From assembly GCA_902524845.1 (NCBI GenBank), contig CABZEW010000001.1, forward strand, positions 62,001-126,000: DNA of 64,000 bases, in the 5' to 3' direction. Each line of letters starts with the position of its first letter. The first letter of the stretch is position 1. Made by a program: the position numbers and the translations under genes. A model generated the notes under the pieces. That model saw nothing but the letters and a program-made list of their open reading frames with translations. It was not told where the DNA came from and did no database searches. This stretch comes from an uncultured Alphaproteobacteria bacterium. GTDB taxonomy: Bacteria > Pseudomonadota > Alphaproteobacteria > Rhodobacterales > Rhodobacteraceae. Below are positions 54,318 through 64,000 of the stretch, piece after piece.

Positions 54318-57300
54318 TCAATTAATTAACTCTTCTGCACGATTGAGATCTACTCCAACCAACTGGCTTACCCCAGGTTCCATCATGGTAACACCAAACA
54401 ATCTATCCATTCTAGTAATAGTTATTATGTTATGAGTAATCACAATAAATCTCGTGTTGGTTTCGTTCGTCATAAAGTCGAGAATATCACAGTATTTTTC
54501 AATATTTGCATCATCCAAAGGCGCATCAACCTCATCCAGTAGGCAAACAGGACTTGGGTTTGATAGAAATACGGCAAAAATCAACGCCAAAGCTGTTAAC
54601 GTTTGTTCACCTCCCGAAAGAAGTGAAATTGTCGTAACTTTTTTTCCTCGTGGTTGACACATTATTTCTAAACCAGCCTCTAATGGATCTGTGCTATCTA
54701 CCAATGCGAGCTCTGCTTTCCCACCTTGGAAAAGTCTAGTAAAGAGTGTTTGAAATGTTTTATTTACTTCACTAAAGGCCTCAGTTAATTTTTTTCTGCC
54801 ATCCTTATTGATATTTCTTACCGCCTTATTTAACTTCTCAATTGCTTGAGCAACATCGTTTCTCTCAGACAGGATGGTTTCGAGCTCATCACTAATCTCT
54901 TTTGCATCTTGCTCAGCTCGTAAGTTAACAGATCCTAGATTATTCCTTAATCTGATCTGTCTTTCTAATCTCGTCTCTATTTCCGTTTGAGAAAAATCCT
55001 TGGTTTGATTATTTGAAAACTCATCCTGAAATTTCTCAAAACTTAAGTTATATTCGTTATTTATTCTACTATCTAACTCAGCAAGATTATCAGCCAAGCT
55101 CTCTTTTTTTGTGGTTAATCTCACTTGATTTTCTTTCTCTACCCCGAGCTCAGCAATAAGTTCCTTATTTCTGGATTGTAACTTTCTAAGATTACCTTCT
55201 GATAAAGCTAAAGTATCCCGGGCGTCCGCAAGCTCTTCACTAGTGACTTCCATTTTTCTATCAATGGCCTCTTTGTTATTTTCTAAATCTCTTGGAAGTG
55301 ATGAGTTTTTTTCGATCTCCATTTTTAGACTCTCTATTCTAGCTTGAATACTTGATTTTCTTTCACTAGCAATTTCTGACTGAGCCTTCCATTTTGACCG
55401 ATTGAGCTCAATTTCTTTTTTTCTATCTCTTAGAAAATTTTTATCGTCCGTAAGTTTATCAAAATTCGCCTTTTCATTTCTTAAATCTTCTCTTTGTTTA
55501 TCCAGTTCTTCTAAATTAAGAACAAGTAATTTGTGCTCATTTTCATCGGCTTCTGGGCTATTAAGATCCCTTTTATCAGTATCCCGCCCTTGATATTTTT
55601 TGAGCTGGACATTCTCTTCTTCGATTTTCTTCTCCAGAGATATGATATTATCGCTAGCGATAGCGCGCTGGTTCTTATGCCGTGCTATTTCACCTTCCAA
55701 GGCCTGAAGATCAGATGCCCCTTTAGATATTTTTGATCTCTCAAGCTCTAAGTCTCCGGATGAAGACATTTTTTCTTTCAATATTATCTTTTTGTTTTGT
55801 AAAGCACCTAGCTGTGACTCTGCCTCTTCAAGGCTCCCTTGTATATCGACTACTTTTTTTTGATTTCTCACTCTTAATGCATTCTTTGAAATTTCCCCAG
55901 TCGAATACCTTACAAACCCATCCCATCGCCATAGATCTCCCTCTTTTGTAATAAGCTGCTGACCAGGAAAAAGCATTTTACTGAGTTCATCTCCCTCTTC
56001 GGTTGAATTGACTATACCAACATGCTCAAAGAGATAATTTAAAACATCGGGACCCTTAATATGCGAAGATAAATTTTCTAATCCAGAAAAGTTCTTTTCT
56101 ATTTTATTCTCGATTTTATCTACAACCTTTTGCCAACCAGATACTTTGTTTTTTGTTATTTCTGGGTATTCTAACTCTGAAAAGAATAGAGCATCTAGAC
56201 AACGCTCAAATCCATTTTCAATTTCTAGTTCGTCAAAAAGTGTTTTTTGACCACTATTCTTATTTAAAAAACCTTTTGATGCCACCAGCTCAGAAATATT
56301 TACTGCCTTTCTCGCATTAAGCTTATTAATTTCGTTATCAACGAATGCGATATCCTCTTGGTTTTTTTGAAAATCCTTTTCTTTTTGAGAAAAATTGTTG
56401 GAATGAATTTGGTATCTAGATTTAAGATTATCTTGTTCCTCCAAAAGGTCCTCAAGTTTCTTAATTTCATGTTGTTCAGCACTCTTTAATTGTTCAAGTG
56501 AATCATTTAGCTTTTCAACACTTCTAGCTAAGCCTGAAAGATTAGATAAATTTTCCTCTTTTATTTTTTCATTCAGAATTTTCTCAGCTCTCAACTCGTT
56601 TAACTTATCTCTTAGAAAGTTATAGCTGTCGTCTACTGCTTGCATGCGTTCGTTGTTTTGCTCTATCGCTTCTTTTTGATTTTCAATTTTCTTATCAACT
56701 TCATGCAGTTTTTCGTCTACTTCATGTAATAGGTTTTTTTGTTCCACCATATTGCTCTTTGCATCTGCCATCAACTGATCTTCTCTTTGCAAATCCGCTT
56801 CACTTCGTATCAATTGACTTTGTGATTCGTTAGCTTTTCTCTCTGATAAGTTGATTTCATTCATCACAACTTGTCGTTCTAGTAGAGTGTTTTGTTGGGC
56901 TTCAGATTTTTCCTCGACTTCTATTTTTTGTTTTGAAATATTTCTATTTTCGATATCAATTTTTTTTTCAAGTTCACGGTCTTCATTCTCTAGGCGGGAT
57001 AGTATTTTCAATTTTTCAGTGGACGATGTGTTAACTGAGTTAATATCGGATCTCAAACTCAAATACTGTTTTAGTAACAACAGCCCTTTAAGTGCTCTAA
57101 TTTCTTTGGATAAATTTGCATACCTTTCAGCCTCACGTGCTTGCTTTTCGATGGTCTTCAACTGCACCTCCAGTTGAGAAATTAAATCTTGAAGTCTTTC
57201 AAGATTTCTCTCCGCTCCGTTAAGTTTTAGTTGGGCTTCGTGACGACGATGGTAAAGTCCTGAAATTCCAGCCGCCTCTTCTAAAATTTTTTTTCGGTCT

Positions 57301-57773
57301 TTAGGCTTCATGTTTAAAAGCTCTGCAATCTGCCCCTGTTTTATAAGACTTGAAGAGTTAGAACCTGATGAAAAATCTGCAAATAGGGTCTGTACGTCGC
57401 GTGCTCTTACTTCTTTCCCATTGAGCCGATAAGATGAACCTATTTCTCTTGAAATCTTTCTCGATATCTCAATTTCTTTGTGTCGGTTGAATTCACTAAA
57501 AGCTTTTTGTTCAGAGTTATCAATTTCTAAGGTGACTTCAGCGAAGTGCCTTGGGCTTCTCCCTTCTACACCTGCAAAGATTACGTCTTCCATTCCAGAT
57601 GCCCTCATAGAAGATGGTCTACTCTCACCCATCAACCATTGGAATGCATCTATAATATTAGATTTTCCACAACCGTTAGGCCCTACTATTCCTGTGAGGC
57701 CTGGCAGTATCTCGACCTCCGTAGAATCTACGAAGCTCTTGAATCCTTGAAGTCGAAGTTTTGTAATCTCCAA
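54318..57773 (-). CDS. smc: Chromosome segregation protein SMC
   Basis: Condensin ATPase that compacts and segregates the chromosome. It has 1151 residues. Walker A GIVGPNGCGKSNIIDAF (about 29-45) is followed by coiled-coil arms (about 170-490 and 660-1000) and a hinge near 500-640 with VNSTEEGDELSKMLFPGQQLI. The C-terminal LLSGGEQTLTALALIFA signature lies near 1058 and Walker B VCLLDEVDAPLDD near 1085. The start is TTG (57773). SMC, not MukB, is the family. scpA and scpB are not in the window. Confidence 0.96.
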   Translation of the reverse strand: MEITKLRLQGFKSFVDSTEVEILPGLTGIVGPNGCGKSNIIDAFQWLMGESRPSSMRASGMEDVIFAGVEGRSPRHFAEVTLEIDNSEQKAFSEFNRHKEIEISRKISREIGSSYRLNGKEVRARDVQTLFADFSSGSNSSSLIKQGQIAELLNMKPKDRKKILEEAAGISGLYHRRHEAQLKLNGAERNLERLQDLISQLEVQLKTIEKQAREAERYANLSKEIRALKGLLLLKQYLSLRSDINSVNTSSTEKLKILSRLENEDRELEKKIDIENRNISKQKIEVEEKSEAQQNTLLERQVVMNEINLSERKANESQSQLIRSEADLQREDQLMADAKSNMVEQKNLLHEVDEKLHEVDKKIENQKEAIEQNNERMQAVDDSYNFLRDKLNELRAEKILNEKIKEENLSNLSGLARSVEKLNDSLEQLKSAEQHEIKKLEDLLEEQDNLKSRYQIHSNNFSQKEKDFQKNQEDIAFVDNEINKLNARKAVNISELVASKGFLNKNSGQKTLFDELEIENGFERCLDALFFSELEYPEITKNKVSGWQKVVDKIENKIEKNFSGLENLSSHIKGPDVLNYLFEHVGIVNSTEEGDELSKMLFPGQQLITKEGDLWRWDGFVRYSTGEISKNALRVRNQKKVVDIQGSLEEAESQLGALQNKKIILKEKMSSSGDLELERSKISKGASDLQALEGEIARHKNQRAIASDNIISLEKKIEEENVQLKKYQGRDTDKRDLNSPEADENEHKLLVLNLEELDKQREDLRNEKANFDKLTDDKNFLRDRKKEIELNRSKWKAQSEIASERKSSIQARIESLKMEIEKNSSLPRDLENNKEAIDRKMEVTSEELADARDTLALSEGNLRKLQSRNKELIAELGVEKENQVRLTTKKESLADNLAELDSRINNEYNLSFEKFQDEFSNNQTKDFSQTEIETRLERQIRLRNNLGSVNLRAEQDAKEISDELETILSERNDVAQAIEKLNKAVRNINKDGRKKLTEAFSEVNKTFQTLFTRLFQGGKAELALVDSTDPLEAGLEIMCQPRGKKVTTISLLSGGEQTLTALALIFAVFLSNPSPVCLLDEVDAPLDDANIEKYCDILDFMTNETNTRFIVITHNIITITRMDRLFGVTMMEPGVSQLVGVDLNRAEELIN

Positions 57774-57911
57774 AAAAACTCTTCCTTTTTATTTGAAAAA
57801 TTTGATTATCAAACTTATAACCTTCAGTTATAGATAAATCACTATAAAAAACATAACCCAATCCTTCTGACATTACATCAAAACTCAATTAAAAAAAAGC
57901 CGGAACATAGC

Positions 57912-58469
57912 ATGATAAAATCTACGACAATAGTTGGACTTTCTGGCTCACTCAGAAAAGCGTCCTCAAACACCAAACTATTAAAATACACAGAAAAAAA
58001 AATTAAATTGATAGATAAAGGTATTCGCTTTTCATTCGGCAATATTGATCTTCCTCTTTACAACGACGATCTGGAGAGGGAAAGGGGTATGCCAGCGACT
58101 GTTATAAAACTTGGAGATATTCTAAGCCAAGCTTCAGGGATAATAATATCAACTCCAGAATATAATAAAAGTATCTCTGGTGCGTTAAAAAATTGCTTTG
58201 ATTGGATGTCCAGACTTAAGCCAAACCCGTTCACGTCTAAAACCATAGCTATCGTTTCCGCTACCGATGGGAGATCTGGTGGAGAAAGATGTCAATACAT
58301 GCTCAGAATGTGCCTTACTCCCTTTGACTGCAACATATTGCAGACTCCCGAGGTTTTAATTGGTCACTCAAGCAAAGCCTTTAATGAGGCTGGAGATCTT
58401 ACTGATGAAAAATCTAACGAGTTGCTAGATAAATTGTTAGAAAAATTTCTTGCACAAGCCTCAATATAA
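57912..58469 (+). CDS. NAD(P)H-dependent FMN reductase
   Basis: A 185-residue flavodoxin-like protein. The N-terminal phosphate loop GLSGSLRKASSNTKLL (about 9-24) and STPEYNKSISGALKNCFDW near residue 82 are the marks of the NADPH-dependent FMN reductase family (ArsH, ChrR, YieF and others). It probably reduces flavin or quinone. It is divergent from smc and probably transcribed with the downstream hydratase, 44 bases away. Confidence 0.85.
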   Translation: MIKSTTIVGLSGSLRKASSNTKLLKYTEKKIKLIDKGIRFSFGNIDLPLYNDDLERERGMPATVIKLGDILSQASGIIISTPEYNKSISGALKNCFDWMSRLKPNPFTSKTIAIVSATDGRSGGERCQYMLRMCLTPFDCNILQTPEVLIGHSSKAFNEAGDLTDEKSNELLDKLLEKFLAQASI

Positions 58470-58513
58470 TAATTTTGAAACGTGATTAGAAAATCTTATA
58501 TCGGTCAAATAAA

Positions 58514-59341
58514 ATGCTCTCACAAGAAGATATTAGAAAAAATTTATATAAACAAAAAGTAATTAAGGATACCGTTGATATAGCGAGATCACGCGTTGCT
58601 AAGGACTTTTTCCAAATTAATAAACTCGAATTAAAGTCAGGTGCACCGCTCCCTAAATACTGGCATTGGTTTTTCTGTTGGGAAACTGCTGAAGATAAGC
58701 ATCTCGGTTTAGATGGCCACATTAAACCAGGAAACAACATAATTCCAGATACTGGCTTCCCGAGAAGAATGTGGGGGGGAAGTGAAATCAATTTTTATAA
58801 GCCACTATTGATCGGAATGGAAATAACGAGGATTATTACACTTGAAGGGATAAATTACAAAAGAGGTAATTCAGGCGACTTCTGTATAATTGAAATAAAA
58901 AATGAATTGAAAAATAATGAAACAACACTTCTGATCGAACGGCAAAGCCTTGTATATCTTCCCGTCCGCACAGGATTTGATCAGAAGGTAACCAATCCGC
59001 ATAACAAACTTTCTGAAGTTGGTTCAAATAGGAAGTATACAGAAAATCAACTTTTTAAATATTCTGCATTAACAATGAATAGTCATAGAATTCACTATGA
59101 TTTGGATTATTGCAAAACTAATGAATACTACCCTTCATTAGTCGTTCATGGCCCATTACTAGCTCAAAATTTAATAAGTGTTGCAGATCAGAGGTTTGAG
59201 GGAAGATTACAGTTTTTTAAATATAGAGCACTAAATCCAATATTTGTCTGCGATGAATTTACTGTTAACACTTCAGATACTGGCGAGTTTTGGATTACAA
59301 ACAAGTCTGGGGTTTTGTCCATGTCTGCAGTGGCATCATAA
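58514..59341 (+). CDS. MaoC/HTD2-like hot-dog hydratase (mesaconyl-C4-CoA hydratase-like)
   Basis: A 275-residue double hot-dog protein. GAPLPKYWHWFFCWE (about 42-56), DGHIKPG and GFPRRMWGGSEINFYKPLLIG (read PRRMWGGSEINF, about 85) match the family that includes mesaconyl-C4-CoA hydratase and fungal-type HTD2 dehydratases. The hydratase 2 pattern lies in LTMNSHRIHYDLDYC (about 195) and VHGPLLAQNLI near residue 215. It would hydrate an enoyl- or mesaconyl-CoA. The substrate is not identifiable, and no 3-hydroxypropionate genes are nearby. It abuts the DMT gene: its TAA is followed directly by the TTG start. Confidence 0.8.
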   Translation: MLSQEDIRKNLYKQKVIKDTVDIARSRVAKDFFQINKLELKSGAPLPKYWHWFFCWETAEDKHLGLDGHIKPGNNIIPDTGFPRRMWGGSEINFYKPLLIGMEITRIITLEGINYKRGNSGDFCIIEIKNELKNNETTLLIERQSLVYLPVRTGFDQKVTNPHNKLSEVGSNRKYTENQLFKYSALTMNSHRIHYDLDYCKTNEYYPSLVVHGPLLAQNLISVADQRFEGRLQFFKYRALNPIFVCDEFTVNTSDTGEFWITNKSGVLSMSAVAS

Positions 59342-60232
59342 TTGACTGGTCAGAACGTTAGATTAGGCGTAGCTATGATGCTTATTGCTAGTTTAGTTTT
59401 TGCTACACAAGATGGCCTTTCAAGATTTCTTGCTGAAAAGTACTCCGTAGCGCTTACGATTATACTAAGATTTTGGGCCTTAGCTGCAGGAATTTTTTTA
59501 TACTTTTTTTTAATCAAGGAATCCCGTTCCTATATATTAAGCAAAAAACCAATCTTGCAAATTTTAAGAAGTAGTATTTTAGTAGCCGAAATTTTTGTCA
59601 CCGTCTACTCCTTCACTATAGTCGGCTTAGTTGCTACGTCTGCAATTTTCTCTAGCTATCCTTTATTAGTCGTAATCTTCTCTTACTTTATTTTAAGGGA
59701 GGCGCTTACAAAGCTAAAACTAGCCATAGTAGTTGTAGGATTTTTGGGCGTACTGATCATCGTCAGACCCAGTAGCGATGTATTTCAAATGCACTCAGTT
59801 ATTCCATTGATTGGAGCTGTCTTGTTTGCACTTTATGGAGTTTTAACTAGGATGGCAAGTTTTAGTGACAGTGGTTATACGAGTCTAATTTGGACGGGAT
59901 TGATAGGAGCTTTCTTCTCAACACTTATAGCTCCATTTTATATTATACCTATTGAAAAATCAGATATTTTCTGGATGTTAATATTATGTATTTTGGGTAT
60001 AATCGGGCATTTCTTACTCATCAAAGCATTCGAGTTCGCAGAAGCAGTCGTTATTCAACCATTTGCCTATTTTCACTTAGTCTTTGCTGGTGTTATTGGA
60101 GTTCTAATATTTAACGAGAGTATAACATGGCCTATCATATTAGGCTCTTCTCTAGTTATATTCGCAGGTATTTACTCATACTTTCTCGACAACATTGCCA
60201 AAGATCTAAAAAACGAAAAATTTGAGAAATAA
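59342..60232 (+). CDS. EamA/DMT-superfamily transporter
   Basis: A 296-residue integral membrane protein with about ten helices in two EamA repeats (about 5-140 and 150-285). The first repeat starts VRLGVAMMLIASLVFATQDGLSRFL. The second ends in a FNESITWPIILGSSLVIFAGIYSY block typical of exporters of amino acids or other small metabolites. The TTG start directly follows the hydratase stop, and another start cannot be excluded (AMMLIA, codons 11-13). No substrate can be inferred. Confidence 0.85.
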   Translation: MTGQNVRLGVAMMLIASLVFATQDGLSRFLAEKYSVALTIILRFWALAAGIFLYFFLIKESRSYILSKKPILQILRSSILVAEIFVTVYSFTIVGLVATSAIFSSYPLLVVIFSYFILREALTKLKLAIVVVGFLGVLIIVRPSSDVFQMHSVIPLIGAVLFALYGVLTRMASFSDSGYTSLIWTGLIGAFFSTLIAPFYIIPIEKSDIFWMLILCILGIIGHFLLIKAFEFAEAVVIQPFAYFHLVFAGVIGVLIFNESITWPIILGSSLVIFAGIYSYFLDNIAKDLKNEKFEK

Positions 60233-60251
60233 ATATCTGCTTTGATAAGCT

Positions 60252-62339
60252 TTAAAAGCGATGGCCAAAATATTTTTTTGCCAAGTTAGGCTTTTCAATT
60301 GATCCAGATATCTTGCTATCATAAATCCAAATTGCTTCCAATACACGCTTTATATAATTTCTCGTTTCTGGGTATGGTACCAATTCAATCCAAACTAGGG
60401 GGTCAACACCCCTTTTTCTTGGATCTCCCATATTAGATAACCATTTGTTCAAATTTGCAGGACCGGCATTGTAAGCTGCTAACGTAAGGACTTTACTACC
60501 TTCGTATCTTTTTAATAAATACTTCAAATAATATGACCCTAAGCGAATGTTGTAATTTTCATTAAGAATGAGCTTTGACTTTTGGTATTTAATTTTTAGT
60601 TTTCTAGCCACTTCTTTTGCCGTATTGGGCATTAGTTGCATTAAACCAAGTGCTCCTGTTCTGGACTTCGCGGCTCTAAAAAACTCACTTTCTTGTCTTA
60701 TGACCGATAAAACCAGTGACTTATCGACACTCTGGTCAAATACAAAATCTTTGTTAGTGGGGAACAATTCACTATAAAGGGGGATCCCATCTGCCGTTGA
60801 CTTTTTCGCCACTGTCAGCGAACCCTTTATAAATCCAGCGTCATCAAGTATACTACAAAGATTATATCTTTCTGGCTTTGATAGGTCCTTAGCCAAATGT
60901 CCAAATATATAATCAGCTAGAACACCTCTTTCTGCAAAATATAGACTGGCTGCTACTTCAACTAGATCTTTTTTATTATTTATCTTAAGTTCTCCTCTAT
61001 CCTTTTTTGTGAGGTAACGCCGGCTCGGGTTTGCCTTCAACCTCTCCAGAGAAAGCTGACCGTAAAAAGAATAATCATAGTTTGCCGATAACGTAAAGAA
61101 TTCCTGAGCAGTCTTTTTGTCGCCCAATTTTAAAAAGGTTTTTCCAAGCCAATAACCTATTCTAGCGCTAGCGATGTCAAGTGAAATTATATCTCTATGA
61201 TAACCAATTTCATTTAAATAATCGGATTTTTCTTTCCAGCTTTTTAGTAATGTAAGAAAATTTAAGAAATGTTTCTTCGCTAATTTAGAGTCATTTAAAA
61301 ATTCTAAAGCAATAAAACCTGCCAACCATTCAAGATAAAGAAAATCGCTTAGAAAGTTTGGTTTGTTTGAAAAATTATATTTGGTATTTGCTATTTCATA
61401 AGCTCTTTGAGCATATCCTCCTCGTAGCGCTCTGAGAGAATAAATTTGCTTGATTTGAAGCCATCTCTCATCCTCAATTATATCAAAATGCTTTGATGAA
61501 TTTATTCTAATAAGCTTTTGAGCCAAATCAAATTGGCCAGATCTTCTCAAAAGGGATATGTAATCATATGCCAACCCCACATCATTGAAAACTCTTTCTT
61601 TATGGGTGAAATTTTTAGACAGTTTTTTTATAATTTTATATTTTTTTATATCCTTTAAAACCTTCAATTCCCTTTCATCTAAAAAAATTGAAGTTCTATC
61701 CAACTCCTTCAGGTCAGATGTTTTCTTAAAGTGTTTAAATCTCTGAGTAGCAATCTCAACTAATTTACTTTTATGATAAGTTTTTAGATAGTTCCATTGC
61801 TTATCTGTCACTGTTTGCCGGACAGCTAGCTTTTCCAAAACCTCATTGAATAATTCTTTGTTTGTATTTTCGTCGAGTATCTGCAGGAGAGCTATCGACC
61901 CTTGAGCTGTCTGGGGAAGGCAGTCGTCCTCATATAACCTATATAAAGTTTCTTTAAGTCTTTTACAAACCGCACCAAATTTGAAAAATGCTTGTACATC
62001 TCTTCTATCGACACTTTTGTCAATAGAAAGCTCTCCGAATTTTTTTAATAAACGCTGTTGTGGCCAATGTTTATAATCTTTCAAAAACTTGGTATATTCG
62101 GAAAAATTCCCTTTACCTTCACGTAATTTAAGCCATTTTATAAACACCAATAAACTTTCATTATTAGTGCTTTTGATTTCATTGGCAGCTTTCTCAAACA
62201 TACCTGCATCAGAATACTTTAGTGCTTCCACTAAAATTTCTACATGCCTTTTATTTACATAATATTCCAAGTCCTGAGCCATGCTTACCTTGAAAAGAGT
62301 AAGAAATGTAGTAAGACTTAATAAAAATAAATTTTTCAT
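60252..62339 (-). CDS. slt: Soluble lytic murein transglycosylase (Slt70-like)
   Basis: A periplasmic cell-wall hydrolase of 695 residues. A signal peptide (LFLLSLTTFLTLFKVSMA, cut near residue 21) and a long helical, superhelix-like region (about 25-500, many TPR-like repeats) precede the SLT catalytic domain. The catalytic glutamate is in SVIRQESEFF (about 545), with GALGLMQLMPNTA near residue 562 and LAAYNAGPANLNKW near residue 625. Long N-terminal repeats and length match Slt70. It is divergent from dapA. It converges with the DMT transporter gene with 19 bases between stops. Confidence 0.92.
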   Translation of the reverse strand: MKNLFLLSLTTFLTLFKVSMAQDLEYYVNKRHVEILVEALKYSDAGMFEKAANEIKSTNNESLLVFIKWLKLREGKGNFSEYTKFLKDYKHWPQQRLLKKFGELSIDKSVDRRDVQAFFKFGAVCKRLKETLYRLYEDDCLPQTAQGSIALLQILDENTNKELFNEVLEKLAVRQTVTDKQWNYLKTYHKSKLVEIATQRFKHFKKTSDLKELDRTSIFLDERELKVLKDIKKYKIIKKLSKNFTHKERVFNDVGLAYDYISLLRRSGQFDLAQKLIRINSSKHFDIIEDERWLQIKQIYSLRALRGGYAQRAYEIANTKYNFSNKPNFLSDFLYLEWLAGFIALEFLNDSKLAKKHFLNFLTLLKSWKEKSDYLNEIGYHRDIISLDIASARIGYWLGKTFLKLGDKKTAQEFFTLSANYDYSFYGQLSLERLKANPSRRYLTKKDRGELKINNKKDLVEVAASLYFAERGVLADYIFGHLAKDLSKPERYNLCSILDDAGFIKGSLTVAKKSTADGIPLYSELFPTNKDFVFDQSVDKSLVLSVIRQESEFFRAAKSRTGALGLMQLMPNTAKEVARKLKIKYQKSKLILNENYNIRLGSYYLKYLLKRYEGSKVLTLAAYNAGPANLNKWLSNMGDPRKRGVDPLVWIELVPYPETRNYIKRVLEAIWIYDSKISGSIEKPNLAKKYFGHRF

Positions 62340-62427
62340 AATATGGTTTTACCTAATAAGATTTATTTATCTGATAACAAATACAGAGTTTTTAAACCCT
62401 CATATTTTAGGAACGAGTTTATGAATC

Positions 62428-62455
62428 TTGCAGATTTTTGTTTCCACTATATTAT
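62428..62455 (+). promoter_or_regulatory. Putative sigma-70 promoter for dapA-smpB
   Basis: TTGCAG (62428-62433), a 16-base spacer and TATTAT (62450-62455) predict a start near 62462, leaving a leader that contains the AAAGG ribosome-binding site of dapA. Confidence 0.45.
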
Positions 62456-62488
62456 GTTTAAATCTTATATATTGAAAAGGTTAAAATA

Positions 62489-63376
62489 ATGTTCAAAGGT
62501 TCCATCCCTGCGCTGATAACTCCATTCAAAAATGGAGAAATCGATTTTTCTGCTCTGGAAGATTTAGTTGAGTGGCATATCAGTGAAGGAAGTTCTGCAA
62601 TAGTGGCCGTTGGAACAACTGGTGAGTCTCCGACATTAAGTCACCAGGAACACAAGGATGTTGTAGAAGCAATAATAAAGTGTTCAGGAAAAAGGATACC
62701 AATAATAGCTGGTGCGGGCTCTAATAGCACAGCTGAGTCAATTGAACTTATGGAATTTTCTGAAAAAGTAGGAGCCGATGCTGCTCTAGTAGTTACTCCT
62801 TACTACAACAAGCCAAATCAAAAAGGTCTGCTCAATCATTACACAACACTGCATGATAATTCGGATTTGCCTATTATAATTTATAATATCCCAGGTCGAT
62901 CCATAATTGATATGAACCCTGCCACTATGGGAAAGTTATCTAGGTTGGAAAGAATTATAGGGGTCAAAGATGCAACCGGTGATGTCTCTAGGGTCTCTGA
63001 CACCAGAGAAACGTGTGGAAAAGATTTTCTCCAATTATCTGGCGAAGATGCCACAGCACTAGGATTTAACGCTCATGGTGGCGTTGGCTGCATTTCAGTA
63101 ATTGCAAATATTGCTCCAAAACTTTCAGCACTTTTTCAAAATGCGATGTTGGTTGGAAATTATAGAAGAGCACTTGAATATCAGGATAAGCTGCTACCTC
63201 TTCACCGAGCAGCTTTTGCAGAGCCAAGTCCAGGACCTACTAAATACGCCTTAAGCCTACTAAGGAAATGTGATAATGAAGTGAGAGCACCACTTTGTAC
63301 AATATCTACCAAGACCGAGAGCCAGATAAAAGCAGCTATGCGCGCAGCTGGTTTAATTTCCGCCTCCGATGAGTAA
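62489..63376 (+). CDS. dapA: 4-hydroxy-tetrahydrodipicolinate synthase
   Basis: First committed step of lysine and diaminopimelate synthesis, condensing pyruvate with aspartate semialdehyde. It has 295 residues in a TIM barrel. [14 protein letters not shown] (about 42-55), the catalytic tyrosine in VTPYYNKPN (about 133) and the Schiff-base lysine in [10 protein letters not shown] (about 162) are visible. [21 protein letters not shown] lies near residue 186. smpB starts within its last eight bases, a typical dapA-smpB coupling. Confidence 0.96.
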   Translation: MFKGSIPALITPFKNGEIDFSALEDLVEWHISEGSSAIVAVGTTGESPTLSHQEHKDVVEAIIKCSGKRIPIIAGAGSNSTAESIELMEFSEKVGADAALVVTPYYNKPNQKGLLNHYTTLHDNSDLPIIIYNIPGRSIIDMNPATMGKLSRLERIIGVKDATGDVSRVSDTRETCGKDFLQLSGEDATALGFNAHGGVGCISVIANIAPKLSALFQNAMLVGNYRRALEYQDKLLPLHRAAFAEPSPGPTKYALSLLRKCDNEVRAPLCTISTKTESQIKAAMRAAGLISASDE

Positions 63377-63836
63377 AAAAAAAGTATTATCCAAGTCTCT
63401 CGCCGAAAACCGTAAAGCTAGGTACAACTATGAGATTGGTGAAACACTTGAATGTGGCGTGGTTTTAGTAGGATCAGAAGTAAAATCTCTAAGAAATAGT
63501 GGGGGTCTAATTGCTGAAAGTTATGCAAGCATTGAAGAAGGTGAGTTGTGGCTAATTAACTGTTATATACCTCTCTACAGTAATTCAAAAACATTTGGTC
63601 ATGAAGAAAGAAGAAGACGAAAATTGCTCATCAATAAAAAGGAGCTGAAAAAAATGTGGGTAAATTTAAGTAGGGAAAGAATGACACTTGTCCCCTTAAA
63701 ACTTTACTTAAGCGAAAAAGGAAAAGTTAAACTTTTAATTGGTGTTGCCAAAGGAAAGAAGGTAGTCGATAAAAGGCAAACCGAGAGAAAAAGAGATTGG
63801 CAAAGAGAAAAGTCAAGACTATTGAAACAAAGTTAA
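63369..63836 (+). CDS. smpB: SsrA-binding protein SmpB
   Basis: Brings tmRNA to stalled ribosomes for trans-translation. It has 155 residues: [32 protein letters not shown] (split as [11 protein letters not shown] and EVKSLRNSG), the OB-like core with YIPLYSN, and a basic C-terminal tail ([20 protein letters not shown]) that inserts in the mRNA channel. ATG overlaps dapA. The stop is two bases from the next, convergent gene. No tmRNA gene was found in the window. Confidence 0.96.
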   Translation: MSKKKVLSKSLAENRKARYNYEIGETLECGVVLVGSEVKSLRNSGGLIAESYASIEEGELWLINCYIPLYSNSKTFGHEERRRRKLLINKKELKKMWVNLSRERMTLVPLKLYLSEKGKVKLLIGVAKGKKVVDKRQTERKRDWQREKSRLLKQS

Positions 63837-63838
63837 TT

Positions 63839-64000
63839 TCAAACATTTATTTGACGAGCTGATAAGACGATTCTTCTGAAAGGAAACAAGAATAGCGCTG
63901 CAAGAACTATCTTTACCATGAAATCAGCAACAGCCATGCTTATCCAAAAAGGTGCATCAATTGGAAAAAAGTTCAGCAGAGCTGATGCCTCGTTCGCCCA
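63839..64000 (-). CDS. Queuosine-precursor transporter (VUT/YhhQ family), C-terminal end
   Basis: Only the last 53 codons lie inside the window; the gene begins beyond base 64000. The translation is WANEASALLNFFPIDAPFW followed by a membrane helix ISMAVADFMVKIVLAALFLFP and a short basic tail. The W-A-N-E-A, A-P-x-W and A-D-x-x-V-K pattern is that of the C-terminus of VUT/YhhQ transporters, which import queuine precursors. With so little sequence the assignment rests on that pattern. The alternative is another small integral membrane protein. Confidence 0.6.
   Translation of the reverse strand, partial: WANEASALLNFFPIDAPFWISMAVADFMVKIVLAALFLFPFRRIVLSARQINV

Noticed and set aside
1-64000. tRNA, rRNA, tmRNA genes or CRISPR arrays
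   Set aside because: Gaps between genes are short and none showed a cloverleaf, a rRNA-like stretch or spaced direct repeats. This was by eye, so a covariance-model scan could still find a small RNA.

Overview
The window looks like the core chromosome of a streamlined, AT-rich alphaproteobacterium, most probably a low-GC marine relative of the Rhodobacterales. The support is gene content and order: miaB-phoH-ybeY-corC-lnt-metK-trmB, aroA-cmk-rpsA-ihfB-lapA-trpFB, fabA-fabB-fabI, priA facing fsa-DUF484-xerC, smc-sseA, and dapA-smpB beside a queuosine-precursor transporter. A dimethylglycine/sarcosine dehydrogenase-type protein and an imuB/dnaE2 mutasome fit the same group. No rRNA, tRNA, CRISPR array, insertion sequence or prophage was recognised. 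No stretch longer than about 225 bases lacks a gene.

Layout. 1-7.3 kb: start of the ATP synthase operon (atpH, cut by the window edge), a methyltransferase, gloB, clpA, and an ExbB/MotA-like plus MotB/OmpA-like membrane pair. 7.3-18 kb: DUF2125 protein, tyrA-hisC, priA, fsa-DUF484-xerC, ileS. 18-30 kb: truA, ychF, trpA-rplY-pth, then a long minus-strand block aroA-cmk-rpsA-sppA-ihfB-lapA-trpF-trpB. 29-36 kb: miaB to trmB, RNA modification, envelope and S-adenosylmethionine genes. 36-44 kb: a one-carbon/methylamine-type dehydrogenase, a CDP-alcohol phosphotransferase, two small orphan genes, a serine/threonine dehydratase and the unsaturated fatty-acid genes fabA-fabB-fabI. 44-49.4 kb: a damage-inducible translesion cassette imuB-methyltransferase-imuC(dnaE2). 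49.4-64 kb: an I78-type inhibitor lipoprotein, acs, an aminotransferase, a GNAT acetyltransferase, sseA, smc, an FMN reductase, a hot-dog hydratase, a DMT exporter, a lytic transglycosylase, dapA, smpB and the end of a transporter gene.

The least ordinary part is the mutasome cassette. A perfect alphaproteobacterial LexA box (GAAC-N7-GAAC) overlaps the imuB start codon. A SAM-dependent methyltransferase sits between imuB and imuC, no imuA is present, and ImuC stops before its C-terminal OB domain. Two further points correct what a simple ORF finder gives. cmk is intact but has no ATG/GTG/TTG start and most likely begins at an AUC codon behind a GGAG ribosome-binding site. trmB is split by a one-base frameshift at an 11-base A/T homopolymer. 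The genome is also very compact: all ten convergent gene pairs end within 19 bases of each other, and three share a 4-base palindromic stop overlap.
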